Shown here: positions 16,707 through 25,460 of the stretch, piece after piece
How the letters are laid out: every line of letters starts with the position of its first letter
Position numbering within the stretch: position 1 is the stretch's first letter
DNA from: a virus
DNA: 64,000 nucleotides
Reading direction: 5' to 3' (one strand)
IMG/VR virus record: IMGVR_UViG_3300042564_001469
Span: 1 to 64,000 of that record
The notes under the pieces: generated by a model
What the model was told of the DNA's origin: nothing
Seen by the model: the letters and a program-made list of their open reading frames with translations, nothing else
The model's database searches: none
Position numbers and translations under genes: made by a program

Positions 16707-19700
16707 TCAATCACAGATCCATACATCAACATTTGCTTTTGTTGATACAAAAGATCTATATACATAATATATAATATTTTGTCCGTGAGAATCAATGATT
16801 GTTATTTCATCAACTTTTACGAACGGTATAATAAATCCACTACAACCATCATTACTATTTCTAAATATTGTTGGTTGTTGCATTGTATTTGGTATTAACA
16901 TATAACAATAACCGTTAACTGCCGCGTACATTAAATAATTATTCACAATCTCGTTTGTTTCAACAGTACCCAATAAATTTAAATCATCAACATCAAAATT
17001 TTGTTTTAAATATTTACCATAATAAACAATTGGTAACACAACAACAGACGTACTTGTTGGTGTTGGTGTGTTTGTCGGTATTGGTGTACTTGTCGGTGTA
17101 CTTGTTGGTGTTGTGGTTGGTGTATTAGTCGGTGTTGGGGTTGGAGTTGCCTTACCAGGTTTAACAGGTATCTCATAATGTATTTGTCTAGTCTCAGTAA
17201 TAACAATTTGTTCATTATCAATACCGTGGACATCAATTACTGGTATACCAATATTTGTATCTTCTGTTAATTTATCATAATCTTCATCAATAATGATTTG
17301 TTTCGTTATTGATGTTTGTCCTTGTGGTATTAATACTGTAATATTAATAGGTGCAATCCTATCATCTTCAAACACTAAGTTCTTCACAAAACTAACGGTT
17401 GTATCACGAATTACTGGTGTATTATTTGTTACGACAACATTAGCAATAACACTACCTGATGTTATTGTCACGTCAATTGTAAGGTCTAATTCAAACATTG
17501 GTATTGACGGTGTTGGTGTTGGTGTAACAGTTGGTGTTACACTAGGTGTTGGTGTTGGAAGTTGTGTGGTTGTTGTTGTAACTATCTCAAAAGTGAAATC
17601 ATCTACCTCACAGAAATCATCACCACAATCTGGACAATCTGGATCAAACATCCCAAATTTATTTTTTAAAATATTAAAATTATGTTTAACCTCATCCCCA
17701 CTTAATGGTTCAACATACATTCTAAATTGTGATATTGCACCCTCAAACGTACCCCCAAATTCCTTTTCCAATAAGATATTTGTTGTTAACCCTGAGAATG
17801 TTGTCCCGCTTAATGTTGATGTTGGAAACAATTCTGGGTCTTGTGTGTAACCACTTGTTAATCCAGAACAAGATGAAAATGTTAAATTTTCGTGAAGTCC
17901 TTGTGTTCCACCACCCCAAGAAATGTTAAATGGTACACCTAATTGTTTTTCTTTATCTGTGTTTAACGCTCTCGGTATTACTTCCTCAAAATTCTCTAAG
18001 GTATAAATCGGTTTACCATTAACATAAATTTTTAACCTACCTAATCTATATTTTTTTTCTTCTAACCATTTTTGATTTAAATTAACAATCTCAATTGTCT
18101 CACCAAACTCATTTATATGTGTTAATGGTGGTTGTATTAAATTAACGGTGTTATTGGCTAATGAATCCAAAGGTCTTATTTCTGTGATATCCGCAAGACC
18201 ACCAAAGTATTTTAAGTCACAATAATCAAAATCGGTATAACGTGACCAAGTAACGTCCACTTGAAACCAATGTTCCAAATCTAACCAAGACGGATTTTCT
18301 TTTTGACACCTTGGGTAAATTGGTGGTGAACAATATTCATCAATTGTGTAACCTGTTAAATATGTTTGTCCTGATGTGCAAGTTCCAGTTGTTTCGCAAC
18401 CACCAGTAAAACGTAAAACTTTAACACCAATTGATGGGTTCTTTGGGTCACCACATAATTTAAACGCAATATTATTTGACATTAAATCAAATAACGGATC
18501 TTTTTCACAAGTATCCTCAATTGATGTAAAACCACTTGTACTACAATCAATACAATCGGTACACGTTTCACAAGTGGTACAACTTGGTGTACAAACGGGT
18601 GTTGTGTTTTCACAACTCGGTGTTGAGGTTGGTACGGGTGTTGGTGTCGGTGTTGGTTCAATAATTACAGGACAATTATGTGTTTGACATTCCCAACCGC
18701 AAGTATCACAAGGTGAATCACCACATTCACAACCACAAGTTAATTTTTTTTCATTATCACCGTTACAAGTGTTACAACCATAGTTTAAATGGGGGTCGTG
18801 TTGGTTGTTTTTTGATCTTGGTGGATATAAATAAACACATCTACTATTTGTTATGTTTCTATCACAACAAGCACAGGTTTGAACACAACTTGCTAATGGT
18901 GTTGTTATTCTTGTGTAACCAGTAAAACATTTTGGTGAACCATCCGCATAATGATAAAATTTATTCTCGGCTCTAGTACCCAAATAAAAAAACATATTTT
19001 TATTTTGTGGGTATAACATATTTAATGTTGTTTCACCCGAATTTGGTTGATATTCATTTTGTAACCTAGGTTTTAAAACCATTTCAATAGTCCAACCTTT
19101 TGTTACCCGTTCAGGTAATATTTCATAATCATAACCAAATAATTTATAAAACCCTTGATAAAAACCACCATATAATTCGTGATACCTACCAATTGTTGGA
19201 TCGTTTTTACTAACAACCTCATATAATGTCTGACCAGTTATACCTGAAAATTGTTCATACATTCCAGTGTATCCTGTTACTTGAATCATTTTAAATCTTC
19301 TGTCATAATGTAACCTATCAAATTTAACAGAATCCTCAAATATACCTTCAGTAAAATTTAACGTTTCTCCTGTCATTTTATTGACTAAACCATTATCAAT
19401 ACCCGTTAAACCAATATCACAAACAGTGTCTGCTGTTAAACAATTTAAAACTTCGTTTGTTGGATTATAATAATTTTGGGATACAAAAATATTATTTTGG
19501 TTATAATTTTTATAGGTAAGATTTAAAGGTTGTACGGTCAAAAAATTACCAATATCTATATTAATTGGTAATTTTTTACCATATGTTTGTGCGATAAGGT
19601 AAGGTGAGAAAACTACCTCCTCACTATAATCTTTTTCATCTGAAGTTAATGACATATCCATACTATCATATTCTAGGTTTAATCTAGATTTTTGATAAGC

Positions 19701-19727
19701 ATATTGATTAATATTCTGTTGTGCCAT
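16707..19727 (-). CDS. Large multi-domain tail/virion protein with Cys-rich region and PT linkers
   Basis: 1006 residues. The N-terminal half carries beta-sandwich (LamG/concanavalin-like) segments around KGWTIEMVLKPRLQNEYQ, FFYLGTRAENKFYHY and later GTFEGAISQFRMYVEPLSG. Residues about 275-395 are Cys-rich (CVQTCACCDRN, CNTCNGDNEKKLTCGCECG, CDTCGWEC, CTPSCTTCETCTDCIDC), possibly metal- or disulfide-stabilised. Residues about 740-840 look Calx-beta-like (FELDLTIDVTITSGSVIANV, IIIDEDYDKLTEDTNIGI). A PT linker and the tip domain (GCSGFIIP, YYVYRSF, WICD) end the protein. No signal peptide. Probably a tail or baseplate-associated adhesin; exact place unknown. Confidence 0.75.
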   Translation of the reverse strand: MAQQNINQYAYQKSRLNLEYDSMDMSLTSDEKDYSEEVVFSPYLIAQTYGKKLPINIDIGNFLTVQPLNLTYKNYNQNNIFVSQNYYNPTNEVLNCLTADTVCDIGLTGIDNGLVNKMTGETLNFTEGIFEDSVKFDRLHYDRRFKMIQVTGYTGMYEQFSGITGQTLYEVVSKNDPTIGRYHELYGGFYQGFYKLFGYDYEILPERVTKGWTIEMVLKPRLQNEYQPNSGETTLNMLYPQNKNMFFYLGTRAENKFYHYADGSPKCFTGYTRITTPLASCVQTCACCDRNITNSRCVYLYPPRSKNNQHDPHLNYGCNTCNGDNEKKLTCGCECGDSPCDTCGWECQTHNCPVIIEPTPTPTPVPTSTPSCENTTPVCTPSCTTCETCTDCIDCSTSGFTSIEDTCEKDPLFDLMSNNIAFKLCGDPKNPSIGVKVLRFTGGCETTGTCTSGQTYLTGYTIDEYCSPPIYPRCQKENPSWLDLEHWFQVDVTWSRYTDFDYCDLKYFGGLADITEIRPLDSLANNTVNLIQPPLTHINEFGETIEIVNLNQKWLEEKKYRLGRLKIYVNGKPIYTLENFEEVIPRALNTDKEKQLGVPFNISWGGGTQGLHENLTFSSCSGLTSGYTQDPELFPTSTLSGTTFSGLTTNILLEKEFGGTFEGAISQFRMYVEPLSGDEVKHNFNILKNKFGMFDPDCPDCGDDFCEVDDFTFEIVTTTTTQLPTPTPSVTPTVTPTPTPSIPMFELDLTIDVTITSGSVIANVVVTNNTPVIRDTTVSFVKNLVFEDDRIAPINITVLIPQGQTSITKQIIIDEDYDKLTEDTNIGIPVIDVHGIDNEQIVITETRQIHYEIPVKPGKATPTPTPTNTPTTTPTSTPTSTPIPTNTPTPTSTSVVVLPIVYYGKYLKQNFDVDDLNLLGTVETNEIVNNYLMYAAVNGYCYMLIPNTMQQPTIFRNSNDGCSGFIIPFVKVDEITIIDSHGQNIIYYVYRSFVSTKANVDVWICD

Positions 19728-19738
19728 TTCTTTTATAG

Positions 19739-19745
19739 ATAAATA
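19739..19745 (-). promoter_or_regulatory. TATTTAT promoter-like motif for the 16195-19727 unit
   Basis: Sense sequence GTAGTATTTATCTATAAAAG, core 11 nt before the ATG. Back-to-back with the plus motif at 19759. Confidence 0.55.
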
Positions 19746-19758
19746 CTACATATCAAAG

Positions 19759-19765
19759 TATTTAT
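19759..19765 (+). promoter_or_regulatory. TATTTAT promoter-like motif for the 19798-22717 unit
   Basis: Sense sequence CAAAGTATTTATATAAAAAA, core 32 nt before the ATG. Confidence 0.55.
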
Positions 19766-19797
19766 ATAAAAAAATCAAAAATAGAATTCACGATAAA

Positions 19798-20778
19798 ATG
19801 GAAAAGAAAAATTTGACACAACTAAAAAATACTCGCATTGACGAAGTGACTTCGCAAATTAAACAGTATAAAGATACCGCGGTAAAGGAATTTAAGGAAA
19901 CTAGGTTACTTGTTAAACTTATTATTTCGGCAGCAAAACAATATTTAAAAAATAGAAATATTGAGTTAGCTGACGATGAAAAAAAATTCATTAAAGACCA
20001 ATCAAAAGATGTGTTAAAATTAATACCAATAATTGTTATCCAGGTATTTCCAGGGTCAACATTAGCAACACCTTTTTTGGTAATGTTAGGTAAGAAATTA
20101 GGAATTAAATTAACAAGTGAATTGCCTGAAAAACACAAAGAAGTTGAAAGTCAAGGTGGTGAACTTGAAGAGTTAGTTGGTCCTGATGGTGCTTTTTTAA
20201 ATGATTTCACACCGATCCTTCAACAAAATATGCACCCCCATAAAACAACAGATCAAACTGTTAGAATGACTAGAGTAAGTCAGTTTCCGTTTGTTAGAGT
20301 TTATTATGGTGAATCTGAAGAAAAAGAAGGTAATATTCTTGACGAAGAAGATATGTCAGGTACATTTGGTGATGAAGAAACAGAAAATGATAGTACGTAT
20401 AGAGAATGTATGGAAACAATGGAAGAGTTGGGTGTTAGTGAATTTTCAGAAAGAGATGAGAGATGTAAGACATTTGGTTTTGATAAAAGTTTGGATAAAC
20501 AATTAATTAATCAAAAAAAGAATGGTCATTGTAAAAATTGTTTCACAAAAAAAAGATTGACAGAATTGGAAAAAGAAAAAATGGAAACAATGATTGATGA
20601 AATTTTATTATCAAAAAAGAAAAACGATTCAGATATTGTTGACAAAGAAAGTGAGAACGAAAACAACCCTATTGAAAAAATATTAGTTAGGAATTTACAG
20701 TCAGTAAAAAAGATTGCGGATAAAGAGGGGATCAATATAAATAAGTTATTAAAAACGTTAAAAGATAATGAACAGTAA
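19798..20778 (+). CDS. Hypothetical protein with LETM1-like N-terminal segment
   Basis: 326 residues. N-terminal 60 residues are charged and helical. Residues about 58-110 (DDEKKFIKDQSKDVLKLIPI, VFPGSTLATPFLVMLGKKLG) resemble the LETM1/ribosome-binding-like motif of bacterial proteins (K-x-P-x-PG-x-LP-x-LG). The remainder is acidic and hydrophilic, with a small CKNC pair at about 243-246 and a lysine-rich helical C-terminus (NLQSVKKIADKEGI). First gene of the plus unit with the promoter at 19759; overlaps the next gene by 11 bp. Function unknown; the LETM1-like call is weak. Confidence 0.55.
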   Translation: MEKKNLTQLKNTRIDEVTSQIKQYKDTAVKEFKETRLLVKLIISAAKQYLKNRNIELADDEKKFIKDQSKDVLKLIPIIVIQVFPGSTLATPFLVMLGKKLGIKLTSELPEKHKEVESQGGELEELVGPDGAFLNDFTPILQQNMHPHKTTDQTVRMTRVSQFPFVRVYYGESEEKEGNILDEEDMSGTFGDEETENDSTYRECMETMEELGVSEFSERDERCKTFGFDKSLDKQLINQKKNGHCKNCFTKKRLTELEKEKMETMIDEILLSKKKNDSDIVDKESENENNPIEKILVRNLQSVKKIADKEGININKLLKTLKDNEQ

Positions 20779-21238
20779 TCTATACGATAAACAAATACAA
20801 ATACCAAAAGAGATTTTAGATCATCTTTACCTTTGTTTTATTAAAGTACCGAACTCCGACTCAAATAGTGAAGGTCATAATCGTAATTTAGATTTACGAA
20901 CTAATGGTTATGCAACCTACCAACAATTAGGTAGAATTAAAAATTACTTTGATAATTATGGTGGTGATAAAACTGACGCAACATATATTTTAAATGGGTC
21001 GGACACAATGCTAGCATGGGTTAATAACACATTAGAATCGTTGAGAAATGGTGATAAGTTAGATCAAACGATTAAAAAAGAATATGCGAACCAAGAATTG
21101 GATCCGAGTTTAACAAAAGATCTTGGTTGGTTGGCCAATTTACCAAACCAAACAGATCCACATAAAGGACCTATTGATGATTTAAAAATAACAGAAAGTC
21201 TAAATAGGATAAACGAAATAATAAAAAAAATAATTTAA
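20768..21238 (+). CDS. Hypothetical phage protein
   Basis: 156 residues. No family recognised. Hydrophilic with polar turns (NSDSNSEGHNRNLDLRTNGY, YQQLGRIKNYFDNYGGDKTD, LNGSDTMLAWVNNTLESL) and a helical C-terminus. It starts 11 bp inside the previous gene, so translation is probably coupled; the next gene follows after 1 nt. Context between unknown genes and a WYL gene gives no function. A structural or DNA-binding role is not supported by any motif seen. Confidence 0.65.
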   Translation: MNSNLYDKQIQIPKEILDHLYLCFIKVPNSDSNSEGHNRNLDLRTNGYATYQQLGRIKNYFDNYGGDKTDATYILNGSDTMLAWVNNTLESLRNGDKLDQTIKKEYANQELDPSLTKDLGWLANLPNQTDPHKGPIDDLKITESLNRINEIIKKII

Positions 21239-21239
21239 G

Positions 21240-21527
21240 ATGCCAGTAAGTGAAAGATTAGATTTTAGTCAACCTATGAATCAATTAGGTGAAGTTGGTG
21301 AACAACAAAGAAATAGATTGTTCCCAAAAAACGATTATAAACCAACAAATGAATATTCATCAACTAATAAAGACGCGATTGCCGATGGTGATGAAAAAGG
21401 TAAAGGTACGGGTTCGTTTCTTGATACAACCAATGGTGGTTCATCAATTGACAATGTTGAACGAATTAGTGAAATAAAAACTAACCAATACCAAAAAAAC
21501 AAACCATATACAACACCTAGTGCATAA
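21240..21527 (+). CDS. Small disordered hypothetical protein
   Basis: 95 residues, rich in Asn, Gly, Lys and Thr, with few hydrophobic positions (LFPKNDYKPTNEYSSTNKDA, GKGTGSFLDTTNGGSSIDN). Predicted largely disordered. Starts 1 nt after the previous stop and its stop overlaps the next start by 1 base (TAATG), so it is part of a tight unit. No family recognised. Confidence 0.6.
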   Translation: MPVSERLDFSQPMNQLGEVGEQQRNRLFPKNDYKPTNEYSSTNKDAIADGDEKGKGTGSFLDTTNGGSSIDNVERISEIKTNQYQKNKPYTTPSA

Positions 21528-22132
21528 TGAAGTTATATAACACATATAAAAACCTTATAGTTGAGGTTGCATCAGTTGATGAAATTGTTAGAACAATCAA
21601 ACAACGTAAACGTGTTATTATTTATTATGATGGTGACGAACCTGGGGGAAAGGGATTAAGGATTGTTGAACCAGTTTGTTATGGTTATAGTAAAGCAGAT
21701 AATCCTGTGTTACGAGCGTGGGACGTTGAGGGTGCATCACATAGGGCTTACTTGGGTGAAAAACCATTACCTAGTTGGAGAATGTTTAGGGTTGACAAAA
21801 TTATAAATTATAAACCGACCTTAGAAGACTTTAATGAGGTGCGACCAGGGTATAACCCAAATGGTGACAAAAGTATGACAAGGGTTATTATTAATGCGGT
21901 ATTTGACCAACAATCACCAATATCACAAGATGCGATTATTGATAGAATGATTGATACGTTGTTAGATGAATACAGAGAAAATTATGGTGATAATTTTGAT
22001 TTATCAAAAGCGGCCGATGCCTACAGAAGGATTTACCAAGAAATAGAAAAAGAAACAAATAAAACCCTAAGTAGTGTTGAAAAATCATCATTAAGGTCTA
22101 TTATTAGTAATAAAATATTACAAAAACAATAA
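21527..22132 (+). CDS. WYL-domain-like protein
   Basis: 201 residues. Residues about 20-110 resemble a WYL domain: VDEIVRTIKQRKRVIIYYDG, RIVEPVCYGYSKAD, LRAWDVEGASH, SWRMFRVDKI, matching the basic-strand / EP-x-x-Y / aromatic / FRxDRI layout. WYL domains bind nucleic acids or nucleotides and serve in regulators of phage defence and DNA repair in bacteria. The C-terminal 90 residues are hydrophilic helices. No helix-turn-helix is evident. Its start overlaps the previous stop (TAATG). A regulatory or sensor role is inferred. Confidence 0.65.
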   Translation: MKLYNTYKNLIVEVASVDEIVRTIKQRKRVIIYYDGDEPGGKGLRIVEPVCYGYSKADNPVLRAWDVEGASHRAYLGEKPLPSWRMFRVDKIINYKPTLEDFNEVRPGYNPNGDKSMTRVIINAVFDQQSPISQDAIIDRMIDTLLDEYRENYGDNFDLSKAADAYRRIYQEIEKETNKTLSSVEKSSLRSIISNKILQKQ

Positions 22133-22135
22133 CAT

Positions 22136-22717
22136 ATGAATTCAGAACAAGATTTACTTAATAAATTATTAATCTCCAAAAAAATAATGGAGAAACACAA
22201 TACAATTGGTAGGGGACAAACAGGTAGTTTACCTTCAGCACCAATGGTTGAGGAATTTCAACCAGTAAACGCGACGTATAATTTACCAGATAATCTTATG
22301 GAGGAAACAAAACCAAAGACGTATAGTAGTGAAATACCGAGCGAAGATCGTATTAAAAGTTCAAGATTACCTGACGAAATAAAACGTTTAATGATTGAAC
22401 ATCCAATTGACAAACCTACAATGGGTGTTAATACGGGTACTGGGTTAAGTGACGAATTAATTGAGAAGGCATCTAGATTGATGGGTAACAATACAATTAA
22501 AGAACAAACATCACAACCTCAACCTAGTGTAAAACAAACTGTATTACCACAAACAAATGACATTAAACAAATTGTTAAAGAGACCGTTGAAGAAGTTTTG
22601 AGAGAAAACGGATTACTTGTTGAGTCTGAATCAAAATCAAATGATTTATTTAAATTTAGAGTTGGTCAACATATCTTTGAAGGTAGATTAACAAACGTAA
22701 AAAAAGTTGTAAAATAA
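22136..22717 (+). CDS. Hypothetical protein with disordered N-terminus
   Basis: 193 residues. The N-terminal 160 residues are low in hydrophobics and rich in Gly/Pro/Ser/Thr/Gln (GRGQTGSLPSAPMVEEFQPV, ending QPQPSVKQTVLPQTN). The C-terminal part forms a short helix and strands (IKQIVKETVEEVLRENGLLV, FKFRVGQHIFEGRLTNVKKV). No family recognised. Last gene of the plus unit, followed by a terminator at 22744. Confidence 0.65.
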   Translation: MNSEQDLLNKLLISKKIMEKHNTIGRGQTGSLPSAPMVEEFQPVNATYNLPDNLMEETKPKTYSSEIPSEDRIKSSRLPDEIKRLMIEHPIDKPTMGVNTGTGLSDELIEKASRLMGNNTIKEQTSQPQPSVKQTVLPQTNDIKQIVKETVEEVLRENGLLVESESKSNDLFKFRVGQHIFEGRLTNVKKVVK

Positions 22718-22743
22718 TTTGCGTATCATCAAATTAAAGTAAG

Positions 22744-22775
22744 ATCCTCTCTAAATTTTAGGGGGGATTTTTTTT
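22744..22775 (+). terminator. Intrinsic terminator
   Basis: ATCCTCTCTAAA pairs with TTTAGGGGGGAT (12 pairs, three G-U) and is followed by eight T. It closes the 19798-22717 unit. Confidence 0.85.
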
Positions 22776-22811
22776 AATGTTTATTTTTCTTGTTGATTAT
22801 ATTTAAATTTT

Positions 22812-22818
22812 TATTTAT
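22812..22818 (+). promoter_or_regulatory. TATTTAT promoter-like motif for the glycan/dUTPase unit
   Basis: Sense sequence TTTTTATTTATAATTAATGT; core 9 nt before the ATG at 22828. No other motif was seen until the one at 25434, so it may drive a long transcript. Confidence 0.55.
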
Positions 22819-22827
22819 AATTAATGT

Positions 22828-24042
22828 ATGGAAAAAATTAATGTATTAACAATCGCGTCGGATACCTCTGGGGTATCAAAATTTCGTACTGTTGATCCAC
22901 ACGTTAAACTACAAAATATGTACCCAGATGAATTTCACGTAGATATTGAGTATAGTGTTGACACAACGAATATAAGTTTTTGGAAAAAGTATCAAATTGT
23001 TCATTTTCACCGTAATATCGGAAACGACTATGACTATTGTCCACAATTTATAAAATATTTACAATCAATTGGGATTGTTGTAATTATGGATATTGATGAC
23101 TATTGGTTACCAACAAAAGAACATCCAATACAACAAATTATATTACAAAACAAAATTCACGAAAAAATTATCGCAAACATAAAAGTTTCAGATTATATAA
23201 CAACAACAACTGAGATTTTTGCAAACGAGATTAGAAAATACAATAAAAACGTTATTGTATTACCAAACGCTATTGATCCGAATGAAGGTCAGTTTAATGA
23301 ACCGACATTACCATCAGAAAAAATTCGTGTTGGTTGGTTGGGTGGATCCTCACATTTACACGATTTAAAATTATTAGATGGTATGGTATCAAAGTTGTCA
23401 CCAATACAAGACAAATTACAATACTATGTTTGTGGTTTTGATACTCGTGGTTCTGTTACGGAAATTAACCAACAAACAGGAGAAAAAACACAACGACCGA
23501 TTACCCCTAGTGAAACAGTGTGGGTTAAATATGAAGAAATTTTTACAAGTAAATATAAAATCATAACACCAAAATATAAGGAATTTTTAGATACCTTTAT
23601 TGAAGGTAATTACCCTAGTGTTGAGAAAGAAAATTACGTTAGGGTTTGGACGAGACCTGTTAATAGTTACGCTAAGAACTACTCAAAGTTTGACATATCT
23701 TTAGCACCAATCCAAAACCATATTTTTAACAGAATGAAATCACAATTAAAGGTTATTGAAGCCGGGTTTTATAAAAAAGCATTAATTGCATCAAATGTTG
23801 GTCCATATACGATTGATTTAAAACACGCTTTAGATAAAGGTCAATTTACAGATGGGAACGCATTACTTGTAAATGAGAACAACAACCATAGTGATTGGGC
23901 TAAGTTTGTTAAAAAATTAGTTGACAATCCAAATTTTATTACCGATCTTGGTGAAAGACTATACGAAACAGTTAATGTGAAATACAATTTACAAAATGTT
24001 ACCGAATTGCGAAAAGAATTTTACAAATCCTTAATTAAATAA
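22828..24042 (+). CDS. GT-B-type glycosyltransferase (GT4-like)
   Basis: 404 residues. The N-terminal Rossmann half begins with MEKINVLTIASDTSGVSKFR and includes YQIVHFHRN and a strand VVIMDIDDYWLP. The linking segment (TTEIFANEIRKYNKNVIVL, PNAIDP) and the C-terminal donor half (IRVGWLGGSSHLHDLKLLD, LAPIQNHIFNRMKSQLKVIEAGFYKKALIAS) follow the GT4 pattern. It would transfer a nucleotide sugar to an unknown acceptor in the cytoplasm. First gene of a long plus operon. Donor and acceptor cannot be read from sequence. Confidence 0.8.
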   Translation: MEKINVLTIASDTSGVSKFRTVDPHVKLQNMYPDEFHVDIEYSVDTTNISFWKKYQIVHFHRNIGNDYDYCPQFIKYLQSIGIVVIMDIDDYWLPTKEHPIQQIILQNKIHEKIIANIKVSDYITTTTEIFANEIRKYNKNVIVLPNAIDPNEGQFNEPTLPSEKIRVGWLGGSSHLHDLKLLDGMVSKLSPIQDKLQYYVCGFDTRGSVTEINQQTGEKTQRPITPSETVWVKYEEIFTSKYKIITPKYKEFLDTFIEGNYPSVEKENYVRVWTRPVNSYAKNYSKFDISLAPIQNHIFNRMKSQLKVIEAGFYKKALIASNVGPYTIDLKHALDKGQFTDGNALLVNENNNHSDWAKFVKKLVDNPNFITDLGERLYETVNVKYNLQNVTELRKEFYKSLIK

Positions 24043-24045
24043 TTT

Positions 24046-24765
24046 ATGATAAATATACCTATAACAAAAATTTTATTTTTAGACATTGAAACAGTTGGTG
24101 GTTATCCTGACTACGACGCGTGTCAAAAATTCAGTCCTATTATTGCTGAACAATTTGATAAATATTACGATTGGTTTTTAAAACGTTTTCCCGAAGACGC
24201 AACAAAAGGATCGGATGAAAACGAAAGAAAAAACATTGTGTTCTCAACAAGAACCGCGTTAGTTCCAGAATTCGCAAAAATTGTTTGTGTATCCGTTGCT
24301 TTTGTCCTTGAGAATGGTGAGACAAAAAAACAATCATTTGTTGGTAATGATGAAAAAATCTTATTAAAAGATGTTAGATCGTTATTAGATAGATGTGAAA
24401 AACTTGGATTTTTCTTATGTGGACACAATTTAAAGAATTTTGATATTCCAATGTTGGCAAAAAGAATGATTATTAATGGTATTAGACCATCAAAAATTTT
24501 ACCATCATACGATACTAAACCTTGGGAGATTAAAGCAATTGACACCAAAGAAATTTGGCAATACGGTGCTTATACATCAATAGGTTCTTTAGACTTATTG
24601 TGTTCTTGTTTAGAAATACCAACACCAAAAGGTGGTGAGGTTACCGGTGCAACAGTACATAAAGCGTATTGGGAAGATCAAAAATTAAAAGAGATTGGCG
24701 AATATTGTGAAAGAGATGTTGATGTTTTAGTTGATGCAATAATGAAATTAAAAAGTTTAGAATAA
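24046..24765 (+). CDS. DEDD-type 3'-5' exonuclease (PolB-like)
   Basis: 239 residues. Exo I FLDIET at 11-16, Exo II GHNLKNFDIPML at 126-137, Exo III YCERDVDVL at 220-228, the layout of a DEDDy 3'-5' exonuclease close to predicted PolB-like exonucleases. The acidic residues and His/Asn are all present. Likely degrades single-stranded DNA with metal ions, in replication, repair or host DNA scavenging. It starts 3 nt after the glycosyltransferase stop and its TAATG overlap couples it to the split dUTPase gene. A polymerase domain is absent. Confidence 0.85.
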   Translation: MINIPITKILFLDIETVGGYPDYDACQKFSPIIAEQFDKYYDWFLKRFPEDATKGSDENERKNIVFSTRTALVPEFAKIVCVSVAFVLENGETKKQSFVGNDEKILLKDVRSLLDRCEKLGFFLCGHNLKNFDIPMLAKRMIINGIRPSKILPSYDTKPWEIKAIDTKEIWQYGAYTSIGSLDLLCSCLEIPTPKGGEVTGATVHKAYWEDQKLKEIGEYCERDVDVLVDAIMKLKSLE

Positions 24766-25424
24766 TGAATGATAATAAATTTGACGAGTTAAAAAACGTT
24801 TTGAATACAGATTTTGATGATATTGATATTAACAGTATTGTTGGAGAACTAGGGATTGATTTTAATGAATTAGAAAAAACTTTAGATGAGTATCAACCAA
24901 AGATTGGGTTATATTACACTAACACTAATGAAACACTACCCCAACCAGAATACGCGTACATTACGGATTCAGGATTTGATTTGAGATCAACAGAAGAATT
25001 GGTAATTAAAGCCGGTGAACGAGCGTTGATTGGTACTGGGTTAAGTTTTGATATTCCAGACGGATATGAAATACAGGTTAGAAGTAAAAGTGGTTTAGCG
25101 TTAAAACAAGGTTTAATGGTGTTAAATTCACCAGGAACTGTAGATTGTTTTTCTGAAGATATGAAAATTTTAACTGTGGATGGTGAAAAATTAATTAGTG
25201 AAATTAAAATGGGGGAATTAGTTTATTCTTTTAACGAAGAAACTTTAGAAATTGAAAAAAACATAATTACCCAATTATTTGATACTGAAACACAAGAAAT
25301 TCTAATCATAGAAACTGAAACAGGTGTATTAGAAGTAACACCAAATAGTGAAGTCTACACAACGAATGGTATTATTTTAGCAAAAAATTTAAAAAAAAAT
25401 GATGAGGTTATAAACTTTTTTTAA
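24765..25424 (+). CDS. dut: dUTPase N-terminal half fused to N-terminal split intein
   Basis: 219 residues. Residues 1-127 are the N-extein: a 45-residue acidic extension, dUTPase motif I (AYITDSGFDLRST), motif II (VRSKSGLALKQG) and motif III up to the catalytic Asp (NSPGTVD). Residue 128 is the intein Cys1 (CFSEDMKILT), and 128-219 form an N-intein of 92 residues with block A and block B-like segments, ending in a stop. The rest of dUTPase is on a separate gene at 26332. Splicing in trans would give VD-CGYTSE, restoring motif III and a 191-residue enzyme (dUTP to dUMP plus PPi). The block B histidine is replaced (TPNS instead of TxxH). Overlaps the exonuclease stop by TAATG. Confidence 0.9.
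   Translation: MNDNKFDELKNVLNTDFDDIDINSIVGELGIDFNELEKTLDEYQPKIGLYYTNTNETLPQPEYAYITDSGFDLRSTEELVIKAGERALIGTGLSFDIPDGYEIQVRSKSGLALKQGLMVLNSPGTVDCFSEDMKILTVDGEKLISEIKMGELVYSFNEETLEIEKNIITQLFDTETQEILIIETETGVLEVTPNSEVYTTNGIILAKNLKKNDEVINFF
25146..25421 (+). other. N-terminal split intein (IntN) within dUTPase
   Basis: Codes residues 128-219. Cys1 at 25146. Hallmarks are CFSEDMKILTVDGEKLISEI, KMGELVYSF and EVTPNSEVYTTNG. Length and end-of-gene position match the N-halves of phage split inteins such as gp41-1 and NrdJ-1 (about 88-105 residues). The matching C-half lies at 26332-26439. Confidence 0.85.
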
Positions 25425-25433
25425 CCACCATAC

Positions 25434-25440
25434 TATTTAT
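25434..25440 (+). promoter_or_regulatory. TATTTAT promoter-like motif for the free-standing endonuclease
   Basis: Sense sequence ATACTATTTATCAATAAAGA, core 20 nt before the ATG at 25461. A strong Shine-Dalgarno-like AAGGAG (25451-25456) lies between them, unlike most genes here. The endonuclease gene thus seems to carry its own expression signals. Confidence 0.6.
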
Positions 25441-25460
25441 CAATAAAGATAAGGAGTATT

